This document shows positions 50,125 to 57,917 of a DNA stretch of 64,000 bases, one piece after another. Each line of letters begins with the position of its first letter. Within the stretch, counting starts at the first letter, position 1. The stretch is from JASHPR01 sp963778075 (lineage in GTDB: Bacteria > Actinomycetota > Actinomycetes > Streptosporangiales > Streptosporangiaceae). The DNA lies in assembly GCA_963778075.1 (NCBI GenBank), contig CAVZTJ010000004.1, positions 62,001-126,000 on the forward strand, in the 5' to 3' direction. The position numbers and the translations under genes were made by a program. Below the pieces are notes generated by a model. It had not been told where the DNA came from. It saw nothing but the letters and a program-made list of their open reading frames with translations, and searched no databases.

Positions 50125-50289
50125 AAGCCGGGGCACGGTGCGCGAGTGACCAGTGGTGCTCAGGTGAGGCGAGATGCGCCGGCCGGGGCGGACGCGGCGG
50201 CCGGAGGAGGCTGGCCGGTGGCTTCGGTGGCTTCGGTGGCTTCGGGGTTGGCTTCGGTGGCTTTCGGTGGTCGCTGGTTCGCCAGTCCA

Positions 50290-51244
50290 CGGGCGGGCGC
50301 CGAGGGCGGCGAGCGCGTCGTGGGCCATCGCGAGCTTCTCGTACAGGAAGAGAACCGGGCTGCCAGCGGCCATGGCGACCGCGGTACTGAGCGCCGATCG
50401 CGGGCCGTCGGCCCTGGCGACGGCGATGCCCGGCCTGGCCCGGCGCATGGCGGCGGTGATCAGGCCGGTCATCTCGCCGGGTGCGCGGCCGCGCTTTTCT
50501 TCATCCTCATAGATGACGACCCGGCCGAACCAGGTGGCGATGGCCTCGGCGGTCGTGGCGACCAGGTCGTCCCGGCGGTCCCTGGGCAGCGTGATCGCGG
50601 CCACCGGCTCGCCGCCCCAGACGTCGGCGACCATGCGCCCGGTCGCGTGGAGCGCAGGAGCGTTGTGGCCGTAGTCCACGATCACCGGGCTGCCCCCGGC
50701 CAGGTAGACGTTGCCCCGGCCGGGGTTGGACTCTTCCGGGGTGAACGTGGCAAGCGCGCGCCTGATGTCCTCACCCCGGCCGTCCACCACGAGTACGCGG
50801 TAGTCGGTCCCGGGCACGAACTTCTCCACGATGACCGCGCCGCCCTCGCCGGCTGCCTGCGTGTATGCCTCGGCCGCGCCGTCGGCGGTGGTGACGCCCA
50901 CGATCACGTTCGTGCCGTGATTGCCTGCGCGCGGCTTGACCACCACCGGGCCGCCGAGGGCGGAAACGGCCGCGGCAGCTTCCTGCGCACTGCAGGCGAC
51001 CGCCGCGCAGCCGCAGCGGGACGGTGCGGTCGGCGCCCAGCCTGCGGAATACCCGCTCGTAGTCGGCGTGCACCTCGTCCGGCGTGCCCGTGGCGGTCGT
51101 GACCAGCACGATCCTGGCCGCCTCCCCGCCGCACAGCTCCACGAACCGCTCCAGCAGCGGGGCACCGTGACCCCGGTCCTCGGCGCCTCCGATGATGAGC
51201 AGGCGGCCGGGATCGCCGCTGCGGCCCGCCTCGTCGTCCTCCAC
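50290..51244 (-). pseudogene. Collapsed cyanophycinase-cyanophycin synthetase locus (cphB'-'cphA'')
   Basis: From GTG 51244 (GGGGGAGGG upstream) the first ~80 codons read as the start of cyanophycinase: RLLIIGGAEDRGHGAPLLER, FVELCGGEAARIVLVTTATG, DYERVFRRLGAD. Near 51000 the frame changes. The other frame reads part of the CphA ATP-grasp domain: ALGGPVVVKPRAGNHGTNVI, VIVEKFVPGTDYRVLVVDGR. Near 50780 it jumps without frame change to the end of the CphA Mur-ligase domain: ATFTPEESNPGRGNVY, VIVDYGHNAPALHATG, YEDEEKRGRAPGEMTGL. The catalytic Ser nucleophile of cyanophycinase and most of CphA are missing. Two deletions explain it. Confidence 0.7.
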
Positions 51245-51404
51245 CCCTCCCCCTCGAGGGAGTTGTTACCCTCCGTGTCCTCTTATGAACCGGAAGTAGC
51301 CGCTTGACGAGCACCAGAGGCCTGAACGGGTAATAAGGGGCCAATCGGGCGCGGAACGCGGCCCGTGCACGTGGGGTTTTGGCTTGGCGCGGGCGGAGCG
51401 CTGG

Positions 51405-51485
51405 CAGGGGCGCAGCCCTCCGCCTAGGTGTTTGGTCTGGTTTGCGGTTTTGGGGGGCCCGCGGGGGGCGAAGCCCCCGCGAGTG
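51405..51485 (-). terminator. Hairpins downstream of the ANTAR gene
   Basis: GGCGGAG...CTCCGCC and a second GC palindrome (CGCGGGGG...CCCCCGCG, about 51459-51480) lie just past the ANTAR stop on its transcript. The second is nearly the same as the fumC terminator at 16681-16701. The rest of 51245-51486 holds no gene. Confidence 0.55.
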
Positions 51486-51486
51486 C

Positions 51487-52110
51487 TTACTCGGAGCGCA
51501 GGACGCGCCGGGGATTCCTGGCCGCGTGGCGCGGCGAGCGCTGCCGCGAGAGCTCCTCGGGCAGTTGCAGCAGGGGGTTGGTGGCACTGGCCACGACGTC
51601 GCTTGCGATGTCGATGACCCGCCTGCCCCGGTTTCGCGCCGCGGACCTGAGCTGCTCGAATGCCTGACGGGGGCGGATCCGGTGGCGCTCGGCCAGCACG
51701 CCGATCGCCTGCTCGATCCTGATTCGGGCGGTCAGCGCGTGCTCGAGCTGGCCGACCGTGGTCCGCAGGCGGTGCGCCTCTTCCTCCATCGGGAGTTCGC
51801 GATGGGCGCGGGCCTGCCTCGCCGCTGGCTGCGACCCTTCGGCCGACACCGCGGGCTGGATCGCGGTCGGCAACTCGGCGGCGAGCAGGTCGGCGAGCAC
51901 CATCGCGCAGGTCAGGTCCGGCAGTTCATCATCGCCGACCCGCCAGCCGTCCCTGGTGCGGCGAACCACCGCCTCCTCGCCCCCCGTCGGCGCGGCTGAG
52001 GCAGACGCCTCCACGATCGGTGCGCCGGCCGGGGACGCCGGGGCAAAGAAGCCGTTCAGCTCGCCGTCTTCCCGGCTGACCGGATCGGTTCGTTCCCGTT
52101 TCTTAGACAT
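51487..52110 (-). CDS. ANTAR-domain RNA-binding regulator
   Basis: This 207-residue protein has a disordered N-terminus, a middle domain with DGWRVGDDELPDLTCAMVLA and, at about 120-180, an ANTAR domain: LRTTVGQLEHALTARIRIEQ, AIGVLAERHRIRPRQAFEQL, RSAARNRGRRVIDIASDVV. The pattern A-x(8)-IeqAkGvLaer...aF..LR..A...n.k...vA is typical of ANTAR three-helix modules, which bind tandem RNA hairpins and prevent termination. No upstream sensor domain such as GAF is obvious. ATG 52110 overlaps the mycoredoxin stop by 8 nt. The basic C-terminal tail is RQRSPRHAARNPRRVLR. Confidence 0.83.
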   Translation of the reverse strand: MSKKRERTDPVSREDGELNGFFAPASPAGAPIVEASASAAPTGGEEAVVRRTRDGWRVGDDELPDLTCAMVLADLLAAELPTAIQPAVSAEGSQPAARQARAHRELPMEEEAHRLRTTVGQLEHALTARIRIEQAIGVLAERHRIRPRQAFEQLRSAARNRGRRVIDIASDVVASATNPLLQLPEELSRQRSPRHAARNPRRVLRSE

Positions 52111-52363
52111 CGGTAACAGCCAGCTCCTGCAGCCGCTCCTTGACGGCGGCCGCAGACGGGTTGGTGAGCGCGCTGCCGTCCGGGAACACAACCGTCGGCA
52201 CGGTCTGGAAGCCACCATTCACGCTCATGACGTAGTCGGCGGCTGCCGGGTCCTGCTCGATGTCGACCTCGGTCATCTCAATGCCGTCGGCAGCCAGCTG
52301 GCGCTTCAGCCGCTTGCAGAACGCGCACCACGTGGTGGTGTACATGGTCAGCGGCTGTGTCAT
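52103..52363 (-). CDS. mrx1: Mycoredoxin-type glutaredoxin
   Basis: This 86-residue thioredoxin-fold protein has the active site TTWCAFCKRLK (CxxC at 13-16), then GFQTVPTVVFPDGSAL (cis-Pro TVP) and a C-terminal helix. It matches mycoredoxin 1 in length and in genomic place, beside uvrD2. Mycoredoxins reduce mycothiol-mixed disulfides. The CAFC site differs from the more common CGYC. The stop overlaps the ANTAR start, giving a two-gene unit divergent from uvrD2. Confidence 0.88.
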   Translation of the reverse strand: MTQPLTMYTTTWCAFCKRLKRQLAADGIEMTEVDIEQDPAAADYVMSVNGGFQTVPTVVFPDGSALTNPSAAAVKERLQELAVTDV

Positions 52364-52405
52364 CGGCCGTCCTCCCCTTCAACTTTCCGTACCACTGAAC
52401 TTTAC

Positions 52406-52419
52406 TAACGCGTTAACGC
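52406..52419. promoter_or_regulatory. Overlapping palindromes between mrx1 and uvrD2
   Basis: TAACGCGTTA (52406-52415) and GCGTTAACGC (52410-52419) are perfect, overlapping palindromes in the divergent promoter region. Confidence 0.35.
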
Positions 52420-52525
52420 TCTATGCGCTTCCCGCCCGGCGTGGCGCCTGGCGTCGGTGGCATGCGGAAAGATGTCAAGCCGGACGAAGCATAGCTGCCG
52501 TAGCGAGCAGAACGGGAGGTCATGC

Positions 52526-54295
52526 GTGGATTCAGCTGACGTCGTGCTCGCCGCGCTCGACCCGGAGCAGCGCGAAGTCGCACTCGCAGCCCGTGGTCCG
52601 GTGTGCGTGCTGGCCGGTGCGGGAACCGGCAAAACCCGCGCGGTCGCGCACCGGATCGCGTACGCAGTCGCGACCGGCGTGGTGGACCCGGCGCGTGTCC
52701 TGGCGGTCGCGTTCACCACCCGCGCGGCGGGTGAGCTGCGTGGCCGGCTGCGGCAGCTCGGCGACCGGGCGCTGCCCGCCGGCGGGATGGAGCGGGTACA
52801 GGCGCGGACCTTCCACGCAGCCGCGTTGCGGCAGCTCACTCACTTCTGGCCGTTGACCGTGGGCGGTCCGGCCCCGCGTGTGCTCGACTCCAAGGTCGCC
52901 CTGCTGACTGACGCGGCCCGGGGGCTGCGGCTGCAGCTGAGCCCGCCCGAACTGCGCGACGTGGCGGGCGAGATCGAGTGGGCCAAGGTCACCGGGGTGG
53001 GCGCGCAGGAGTATCCCGAGGCGAGCGTCAAGGCGGGCCGGGCGCCGCCGGTCGCGCCGGTCACGCTGACCCGGCTGTATGCCGCGTACGAGGAACTCCG
53101 CAGGGAGCGGCACCTGGTCGACTTCGAGTCCGTGCTCGAGCTCACCGCGGCCATCCTGGCCGAGCACCCGGCCGCCGCGGCCGCGGTGCGTGACCGGTAC
53201 GCGTACTTCGTCGTAGACGAGTACCAGGACGTCAACCCGCTGCAGAAGCTGCTGCTCGACGCCTGGATGGGCGACCGTGATGACGTGTGCGTGGTCGGCG
53301 ACCCGCTGCAGACGATCTATTCATTCACCGGAGCCTCCCCGGCCTACCTGACCGGCTTCGCAGCGGAGTTCCCCGACGCCACCGTGATCAAGCTGATGCG
53401 TAATTACCGGTCCACGCCGCAGGTCGTCGCGCTGGCGAACCGCCTAGGCGGCGGGAACGGCCGCCCTGGCGGCGCCGTGCTCGTGGCACAGCGGCCGGGC
53501 GGGGCGGAGGCCGAGTTCGCCGAGTACGGCGATGAGCTCGCCGAAGCCGCGGCGGTGGCGCGGCGTGCGGCGTCGCTGATCCGGTCGGGAACCGCGCCGC
53601 GGGAGATCGCGGTGCTGGTCCGGACCAACGCGCAGACGCCAGCGTTCGAGCGGGCGCTCGGCGAAGCTGGCGTACCGTTCGCGGTCAAGGGGGCGGAACG
53701 GTTCTTCGACCGGGCCGAGGTGCGCCAGGCGGTCGGCCTGCTGCGGGCCGCCGCCCGCTCGGCGTCGGCTGACGAGGAGCCGGCCAGCCAGGTCCGTGCC
53801 GTGCTGTCCGGGATCGGGCTTGACCAGCAGCCGCCGTCGGGCCAGGGCAGGGCGCGGGAGCGATGGGAGTCGCTCGAGGCGCTGGCCCAGCTCGCCGATG
53901 ACTTCTTCGCAGCGTCGCCCGCCGAATCGCTGGCCGGGCTGTGCGCCGAGCTTGCCGCGCGCAGCGCCATCGGTCACGCCCCGGCGATGGACGGGGTGAC
54001 GCTGGCCTCGCTGCACGCAGCCAAGGGGCTGGAATGGGACGTGGTGTTCCTCGCCGGGCTTTCCGATGGGATGCTGCCGATCGTGTACGCGCAGACCGAT
54101 GAGGCGATCGAGGAGGAGCGGCGGCTGCTCTACGTCGGGATCACCAGGGGACGGGACCTGGTATGCCTGTCCTGGGCCCTGGCCAGGTCGGCCGACGGGC
54201 GGGGCGGCCGGAAGCCATCCAGGTTCGTTGAGGAGATCCGGCCACGGAGCCGCCGGGGCAAAGGCTGGGGACGCACGATGATGAGCTCAGCATGA
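52526..54295 (+). CDS. uvrD2: UvrD2-type superfamily 1 DNA helicase
   Basis: This 589-residue 3'-5' helicase of the UvrD/PcrA group has Walker A VLAGAGTGKTRAVAHRIAY, motif Ia VAFTTRAAGELRGRL, motif II VVDEYQDVNPLQ, motif III GDPLQTIYSFTGA, motif IV NYRSTPQV, motif V VTLASLHAAKGLEWDVVFL and motif VI EEERRLLYVGITRGRDLVCL. Mycobacterial UvrD2 carries a C-terminal HRDC domain and a tetracysteine segment; this protein ends soon after motif VI and lacks both. GTG 52526 has GGGAGGT 6 nt upstream. It overlaps tesB as ATGA. Confidence 0.92.
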   Translation: MDSADVVLAALDPEQREVALAARGPVCVLAGAGTGKTRAVAHRIAYAVATGVVDPARVLAVAFTTRAAGELRGRLRQLGDRALPAGGMERVQARTFHAAALRQLTHFWPLTVGGPAPRVLDSKVALLTDAARGLRLQLSPPELRDVAGEIEWAKVTGVGAQEYPEASVKAGRAPPVAPVTLTRLYAAYEELRRERHLVDFESVLELTAAILAEHPAAAAAVRDRYAYFVVDEYQDVNPLQKLLLDAWMGDRDDVCVVGDPLQTIYSFTGASPAYLTGFAAEFPDATVIKLMRNYRSTPQVVALANRLGGGNGRPGGAVLVAQRPGGAEAEFAEYGDELAEAAAVARRAASLIRSGTAPREIAVLVRTNAQTPAFERALGEAGVPFAVKGAERFFDRAEVRQAVGLLRAAARSASADEEPASQVRAVLSGIGLDQQPPSGQGRARERWESLEALAQLADDFFAASPAESLAGLCAELAARSAIGHAPAMDGVTLASLHAAKGLEWDVVFLAGLSDGMLPIVYAQTDEAIEEERRLLYVGITRGRDLVCLSWALARSADGRGGRKPSRFVEEIRPRSRRGKGWGRTMMSSA

Positions 54296-55158
54296 GCAAG
54301 GCTCTCGATCAGGTGCTCGACCTGCTCGACCTGGAGCAGATCGAGGTCGACATCTTCCGCGGGCGCAGCCCGGAGGGCGAACGCAGGCAGCGCGTGTTCG
54401 GCGGCCAGGTCGCAGGGCAGGCACTGGTCGCGGCCGGCCGCACGGTGCCTGAGGACCGGCCCGTGCACTCGCTGCACGCCTACTTCATCCGCCCGGGCGA
54501 TCCCACGGTCCCGCTGATCTATCTGGTGGAGCGGGTGCGCGACGGCCGCTCGTTCACCACCCGCAGGGTGACGACGATCCAGCACGGCAAGACGATCTTC
54601 ACGCTTTCCGCGTCGTTCCACCGCGACGAGCCCGGCGTCGAGCACGCCGACCCGATGCCCGATGTCCCGCCCCCGGACGCGATCGCGACGACGGCGGAGC
54701 GCATGGAGAAGCTGTTCGGGCCGAGCGTGCGCGAGTGGTACGACGGCAACCCGATAGACATCCGGCACATCGGGCCGCTGAGCTTCGAGGCCGAGCGCGA
54801 CCCCTCGCTGCGGACGACCCGCAACATGGTCTGGCTCCGGGTCGACGGTGACCTGCCCGACGACCCGTTGCTGCACGTGTGCCTGATGACCTATGCCTCG
54901 GACATGACGCTGCTCGACTCGGTGCTCCTGGCGCACGGCCTGTCCTGGGCCGACGGGCGGACGACCGGAGCGAGCCTGGATCATGCGATGTGGTTCCACG
55001 GGCCGTTCCGGGCCGACCGGTGGCTGCTGTACGCGCAGGACTCTCCGGTCGCCCGCGGATCGCGGGGGCTGGCGCGCGGCGAGGTGTACACGAGCGACGG
55101 CGACCTTGTGGTCTCGGTGGTGCAGGAGGGGCTGGTTCGCACCTCCCGGGCCACCTAA
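54292..55158 (+). CDS. tesB: Acyl-CoA thioesterase II
   Basis: This 288-residue protein has two hotdog domains, as in TesB: VFGGQVAGQALVAAGRTVPE, HSLHAYFIRPGDPTVPLIYL, RVRDGRSFTTRRVTTIQHGK and, in the second domain, MTYASDMTLLDSVL (Asp), LDHAMWFHGPFRADRWLLYA and the final ARGEVYTSDGDLVVSVVQEG (Gln). It hydrolyses medium- to long-chain acyl-CoA to free acid and CoA. The ATG overlaps the uvrD2 stop, so it is coupled to it. Confidence 0.94.
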   Translation: MSKALDQVLDLLDLEQIEVDIFRGRSPEGERRQRVFGGQVAGQALVAAGRTVPEDRPVHSLHAYFIRPGDPTVPLIYLVERVRDGRSFTTRRVTTIQHGKTIFTLSASFHRDEPGVEHADPMPDVPPPDAIATTAERMEKLFGPSVREWYDGNPIDIRHIGPLSFEAERDPSLRTTRNMVWLRVDGDLPDDPLLHVCLMTYASDMTLLDSVLLAHGLSWADGRTTGASLDHAMWFHGPFRADRWLLYAQDSPVARGSRGLARGEVYTSDGDLVVSVVQEGLVRTSRAT

Positions 55159-55183
55159 ATTTCCGGACTCAGAATTCGTCGGG

Positions 55184-55222
55184 AAAAACCAGTTGCCCCC
55201 TCGCGGACGGGCTACGTAGGCT
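55184..55222 (+). promoter_or_regulatory. WhiB7-type promoter of the whiB7 leader
   Basis: An A-run (55184-55188) precedes the -35 TTGCCC (55193-55198) by 4 nt. The -10 TAGGCT (55217-55222) is 18 nt farther. An AT-rich patch just upstream of -35 is the known mark of WhiB7-activated promoters, so autoregulation is expected. Transcription should start near 55229. Confidence 0.6.
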
Positions 55223-55228
55223 TCTCCC

Positions 55229-55282
55229 ATGTCCGCGGCTCTGCTGATGACGCCCTGTGGAAGGAGGTGCCCGGGATGCTGA
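55229..55282 (+). CDS. Leaderless upstream peptide 1 of whiB7
   Basis: ATG 55229 is 6 nt after the -10 box, so it may be read by leaderless initiation. The product is 17 residues, MSAALLMTPCGRRCPGC. Its stop (55280-55282) overlaps the start of the second upstream ORF, and it spans the strong ribosome site of that ORF. It probably regulates, not acts. Confidence 0.45.
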   Translation: MSAALLMTPCGRRCPGC

Positions 55283-55578
55283 ATTTCGAATCAGATTTTG
55301 AGGCTGTCGCCACCGCGCGCGAGCCCTTCGGCATGGGCGCCTGCCTGCCGTCGGCCGTCATCGCGCCGGCTCGGCCGCCCATGGGCGCAATAGCGTTTGC
55401 GCGCCCGCGTGCGTTCTCCGGCACAGACGTCTCTGGGCGGCGCCACCAGGCTGCCGGCCTGAGCGCAGCTCTCGGACAGCCCGCCCAGCAGAAGCAGAAC
55501 TACCCGTACTCGACCCGTATCGCCGCTAGCGGCGGTGCAAAGGGTCCGCATCCGGCGAGGGAACCGGGACCGGTCTAA
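55276..55578 (+). CDS. Upstream ORF 2 in the whiB7 leader
   Basis: ATG 55276 follows a near-perfect AAGGAGGT at 7 nt and encodes 100 residues (MLNFESDFEAVATAREPFGM at the start). It has no known domain, and composition is Ala/Gly/Pro/Arg-rich. Its TAA stop (55576-55578) lies in the loop side of a small hairpin at 55570-55587, just before the terminator at 55600-55633. Ribosome position at this stop can therefore decide terminator formation, as in known whiB7 leaders. The protein itself is probably not important. Confidence 0.6.
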   Translation: MLNFESDFEAVATAREPFGMGACLPSAVIAPARPPMGAIAFARPRAFSGTDVSGRRHQAAGLSAALGQPAQQKQNYPYSTRIAASGGAKGPHPAREPGPV

Positions 55579-55587
55579 AAAGACCGG
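55570..55587 (+). promoter_or_regulatory. Hairpin over the stop codon of the whiB7 upstream ORF
   Basis: CCGGTCT pairs with AGACCGG around AAAA. The uORF stop TAA (55576-55578) spans the loop junction. Confidence 0.6.
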
Positions 55588-55599
55588 CCAGAACCCCTC

Positions 55600-55633
55600 A
55601 AGGCCGCGGACCCGAAATCGGGTCCGCGGCCTT
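55600..55633 (+). terminator. Intrinsic terminator/attenuator in the whiB7 leader
   Basis: A 16-bp perfect stem (55600-55615 with 55618-55633, inner pairs opening to a 4-nt loop) lies 65 bp before the whiB7 start and after the upstream ORF. It would stop basal transcription before whiB7. Confidence 0.78.
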
Positions 55634-55697
55634 CGTCATGCGAGGCCACCGTTTTGTCAGACGCGTGAGAGACCTTAAGACGAGTGGATGAGAGGGG

Positions 55698-56087
55698 ATG
55701 GCACCGATGCATCGGCCCGGCACCACCGCCGTTCTGGATGACCAGGCGGGGTTCGAGGCGGAATCCGTGCAGGTAGCGGCGGTCACCAGCCCGCCAGGGC
55801 AGGAGCCGCGGGGCGCCCCCATTCCGGTGACCATGGCCGGCGTGCCAAGCGGCCGCATACTCCCGTGCACGGATGACCCGGACCTGTTCTTCGCCGAGTC
55901 TCCGCAGGACGTGGAGTGCGCGAAGGACCTGTGCAGGAGCTGCCCGGCGCGGATGGCGTGCCTCGCCGGGGCACTCGAGCGGCGTGAGCCCTGGGGAGTC
56001 TGGGGCGGCGAGCTGTTCCTTCGCGGCGAGATCGTGCCGCGGAAGCGGCCGCGCGGACGCCCAAGGAAGGACGAGGTAGCGGCCTGA
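55698..56087 (+). CDS. whiB7: WhiB7 redox-type transcription factor
   Basis: This 129-residue protein has four cluster cysteines: Cys57 (ILPCTDD), Cys79 and Cys82 (LCRSCPA) and Cys88 (MACLAG). They hold a 4Fe-4S cluster and bind sigma factor region 4. They are followed by the turn EPWGVWGGE and a C-terminal AT-hook RGRPRK (119-124), the feature that separates WhiB7 from other WhiB proteins. It activates intrinsic resistance genes when translation is inhibited. ATG 55698 is very close to the GAGAGGGG box; ATG 55707 has better spacing and may be the real start. Location after uvrD2 supports the identity. Confidence 0.93.
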   Translation: MAPMHRPGTTAVLDDQAGFEAESVQVAAVTSPPGQEPRGAPIPVTMAGVPSGRILPCTDDPDLFFAESPQDVECAKDLCRSCPARMACLAGALERREPWGVWGGELFLRGEIVPRKRPRGRPRKDEVAA

Positions 56088-56124
56088 CCAGCCGCTATGG
56101 CAGACGTTGAGGTGGTGAAAGCAG

Positions 56125-56322
56125 ATGAATCTGGCCCGCGAGATGGTCAGCGAACGACAACAGGCAATGCTGGCGGCGGCCACGGCGGAGAGCCACGCCA
56201 GGCGGGTGCGCGCACTCGCCCAGGCGGACCGCCGGGCGCAGCGAGCAGAGCGCCAGCTGGCCCGCTCACGACACGAGGCCATGCGGCTCCGTGGCGAGCT
56301 GGCGGCCGAGCAGAGTTCCTGA
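56125..56322 (+). CDS. Small basic helical protein
   Basis: This 65-residue protein is almost one long basic helix (RQQAMLAAATAESHARRVRA, QADRRAQRAERQLARSRHEA). No family is recognised. It follows whiB7 by 37 bp on the same strand and ends before a strong terminator, so it is on the whiB7 transcript. It could bind nucleic acid, but that is only a guess from charge. Confidence 0.55.
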   Translation: MNLAREMVSERQQAMLAAATAESHARRVRALAQADRRAQRAERQLARSRHEAMRLRGELAAEQSS

Positions 56323-56365
56323 AACTCGGTTCTGCACCCCGGGATCGAACGATCCGGCGGGGGCC

Positions 56366-56399
56366 AAGGGCCCGGGAAGCACGTGCTTCCCGGGCCCTT
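56366..56399. terminator. 34-nt perfect palindrome between whiB7 unit and ABC1 kinase gene
   Basis: Bases 56366-56382 are the exact complement of 56383-56399. It lies between convergent genes and can terminate both. Confidence 0.82.
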
Positions 56400-56422
56400 C
56401 CGCTGCCCTGCCCCGCTTTCGG

Positions 56423-57823
56423 TCAGGTCCCCGGGCTCGCCGCCCCGGCCACGGCACCGTCCGGGTCGTCCCGTTCCGGGTTCGGCTCGTCAGACCCGCC
56501 GTCTCCCAGCTCTGGCGCGTCGAAGTAGCCGGGCATCCACTTGAGCACTTCGGCGCGGAAGTGGCCCTCGCACTCAAGCTGGCAGAGCACTCCGATCCCG
56601 GCCGTGGAGACGCGGTGGATCAGGATGTACGAGGGCGGCAGGTTGAGCCGGCGGCCGACGGCGGCCGACCTCATGTCCGTGACCCGCGACGCCTCGGCCC
56701 GCAGCCACTCCCGGGTGAACTTGAACGACTCCACCTTGGACGGCTCGGCGAGCGGCGCCAGGTAGGCGTGCAGGGCGTCAAGATCGACGTCGACGCCCTC
56801 CTTGAGGAAGCCGTGCAGGCGTAGTTCGTGCTCAACGGTCTCGATGTCGCGGTCCTCGTGCATGAGGCGCAGCAGCTTGCCAAAGAAGTGCGGGAAACCG
56901 TCGGGAAGCCGGTCCACGGCGCCGAAATCCAGAACGCCGAGCCGGCCATCGTCCATGAGCCGGAAGTTGCCTGGATGTGGGTCGGCGTGCAGCAGACCCG
57001 CCCGCGCGGGCCCGGAGAAGAGGAACTTGACAAGAAGGATGCCGGCCCGGTTCCGGTCCTCGGCGCTTCCCTCGGCAATGACCTTCGAGAGCGGAGTGCC
57101 GCCGATCCACTCGGTGACCAGGACGTGGTCGGTGGCCAGGACGACGCGCGGGATCAGGAACTCGGGGTCGCCGGAATAGGCGTCCGCGAACGCGTCCTGG
57201 GAGACCGCCTCGAGCTGGTAGTCGAGTTCTTCGGTGACCCGCTTGCGCAGTTCGTCGAGCAGCGGCTTGACGTCGAGCCCAGGCATCAGCACACCGAACA
57301 GCCGGCCGATACGGCTGAGCTGGGTGAAGTCGTTGATCAGGGCCTTTCCGGCGCCCGGGTACTGGATCTTCACCGCCACCTTGCGGCCATCGTGCCAGGT
57401 GGCGCGGTGCACCTGGCCGATGGAGGCGGCGGCGGCCGGGCTGTCGTCGAAATCGGCGAAATTGTCCCGCCAGTCCGGGCCGAGGTCGGCCACGAGCACC
57501 CGGTGCACGGTTGCGGCCGGCAGCGGCGGCGCGGCTTCCTGGAGCTTGGTCAGGGTGGCCCGGTAAGGCCCGGCGATCTCGGCGGGCAGCGCCGCCTCAA
57601 AGATCGACAGGGCCTGCCCGAGCTTGAGCGCACCGCCCTTGAGCTCACCGAGGACCCTGAAGATCTGCTCCGCGGTTCGCTGCTGGATCTCCTGCGCCAC
57701 GATCTCGGCCGGTCGTCCGCCGAGCCGCTTGCCGAGGCCGAGCGCCGTCCGTCCGGCCAGACCGACCGGCAGGGTGGCGAGTTTCGCCGTCCGGGTCACG
57801 GCACGGCGGGGCACATCGCTCAC
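56423..57823 (-). CDS. ABC1/UbiB-family atypical kinase (Rv3197-like)
   Basis: This 466-residue protein belongs to the ABC1/ADCK/UbiB kinase-like family. The KxGQ motif is GGALKLGQALSIFE, the Ala-rich loop AAAASIGQVHRA, the kinase Lys in KVAVKIQYPG, and ExD in RVTEELDYQLEA. It also has the catalytic loop HADPHPGNFRLMDDG and DFGAVD. Family members bind ATP and support lipid or quinone metabolism; Rv3197 is linked to whiB7 by location. GTG 57823 is used. The C-terminus past 445 is acidic and disordered. Confidence 0.92.
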   Translation of the reverse strand: MSDVPRRAVTRTAKLATLPVGLAGRTALGLGKRLGGRPAEIVAQEIQQRTAEQIFRVLGELKGGALKLGQALSIFEAALPAEIAGPYRATLTKLQEAAPPLPAATVHRVLVADLGPDWRDNFADFDDSPAAAASIGQVHRATWHDGRKVAVKIQYPGAGKALINDFTQLSRIGRLFGVLMPGLDVKPLLDELRKRVTEELDYQLEAVSQDAFADAYSGDPEFLIPRVVLATDHVLVTEWIGGTPLSKVIAEGSAEDRNRAGILLVKFLFSGPARAGLLHADPHPGNFRLMDDGRLGVLDFGAVDRLPDGFPHFFGKLLRLMHEDRDIETVEHELRLHGFLKEGVDVDLDALHAYLAPLAEPSKVESFKFTREWLRAEASRVTDMRSAAVGRRLNLPPSYILIHRVSTAGIGVLCQLECEGHFRAEVLKWMPGYFDAPELGDGGSDEPNPERDDPDGAVAGAASPGT

Positions 57824-57917
57824 GGATATCGCGGCACGCGGGTGTTAGTTGTCAGCCCGGACACGGCGCGCCGCTTCACCTCCCTGGCAAATCTAATTCC
57901 CAAGATCCCATTGTCCG

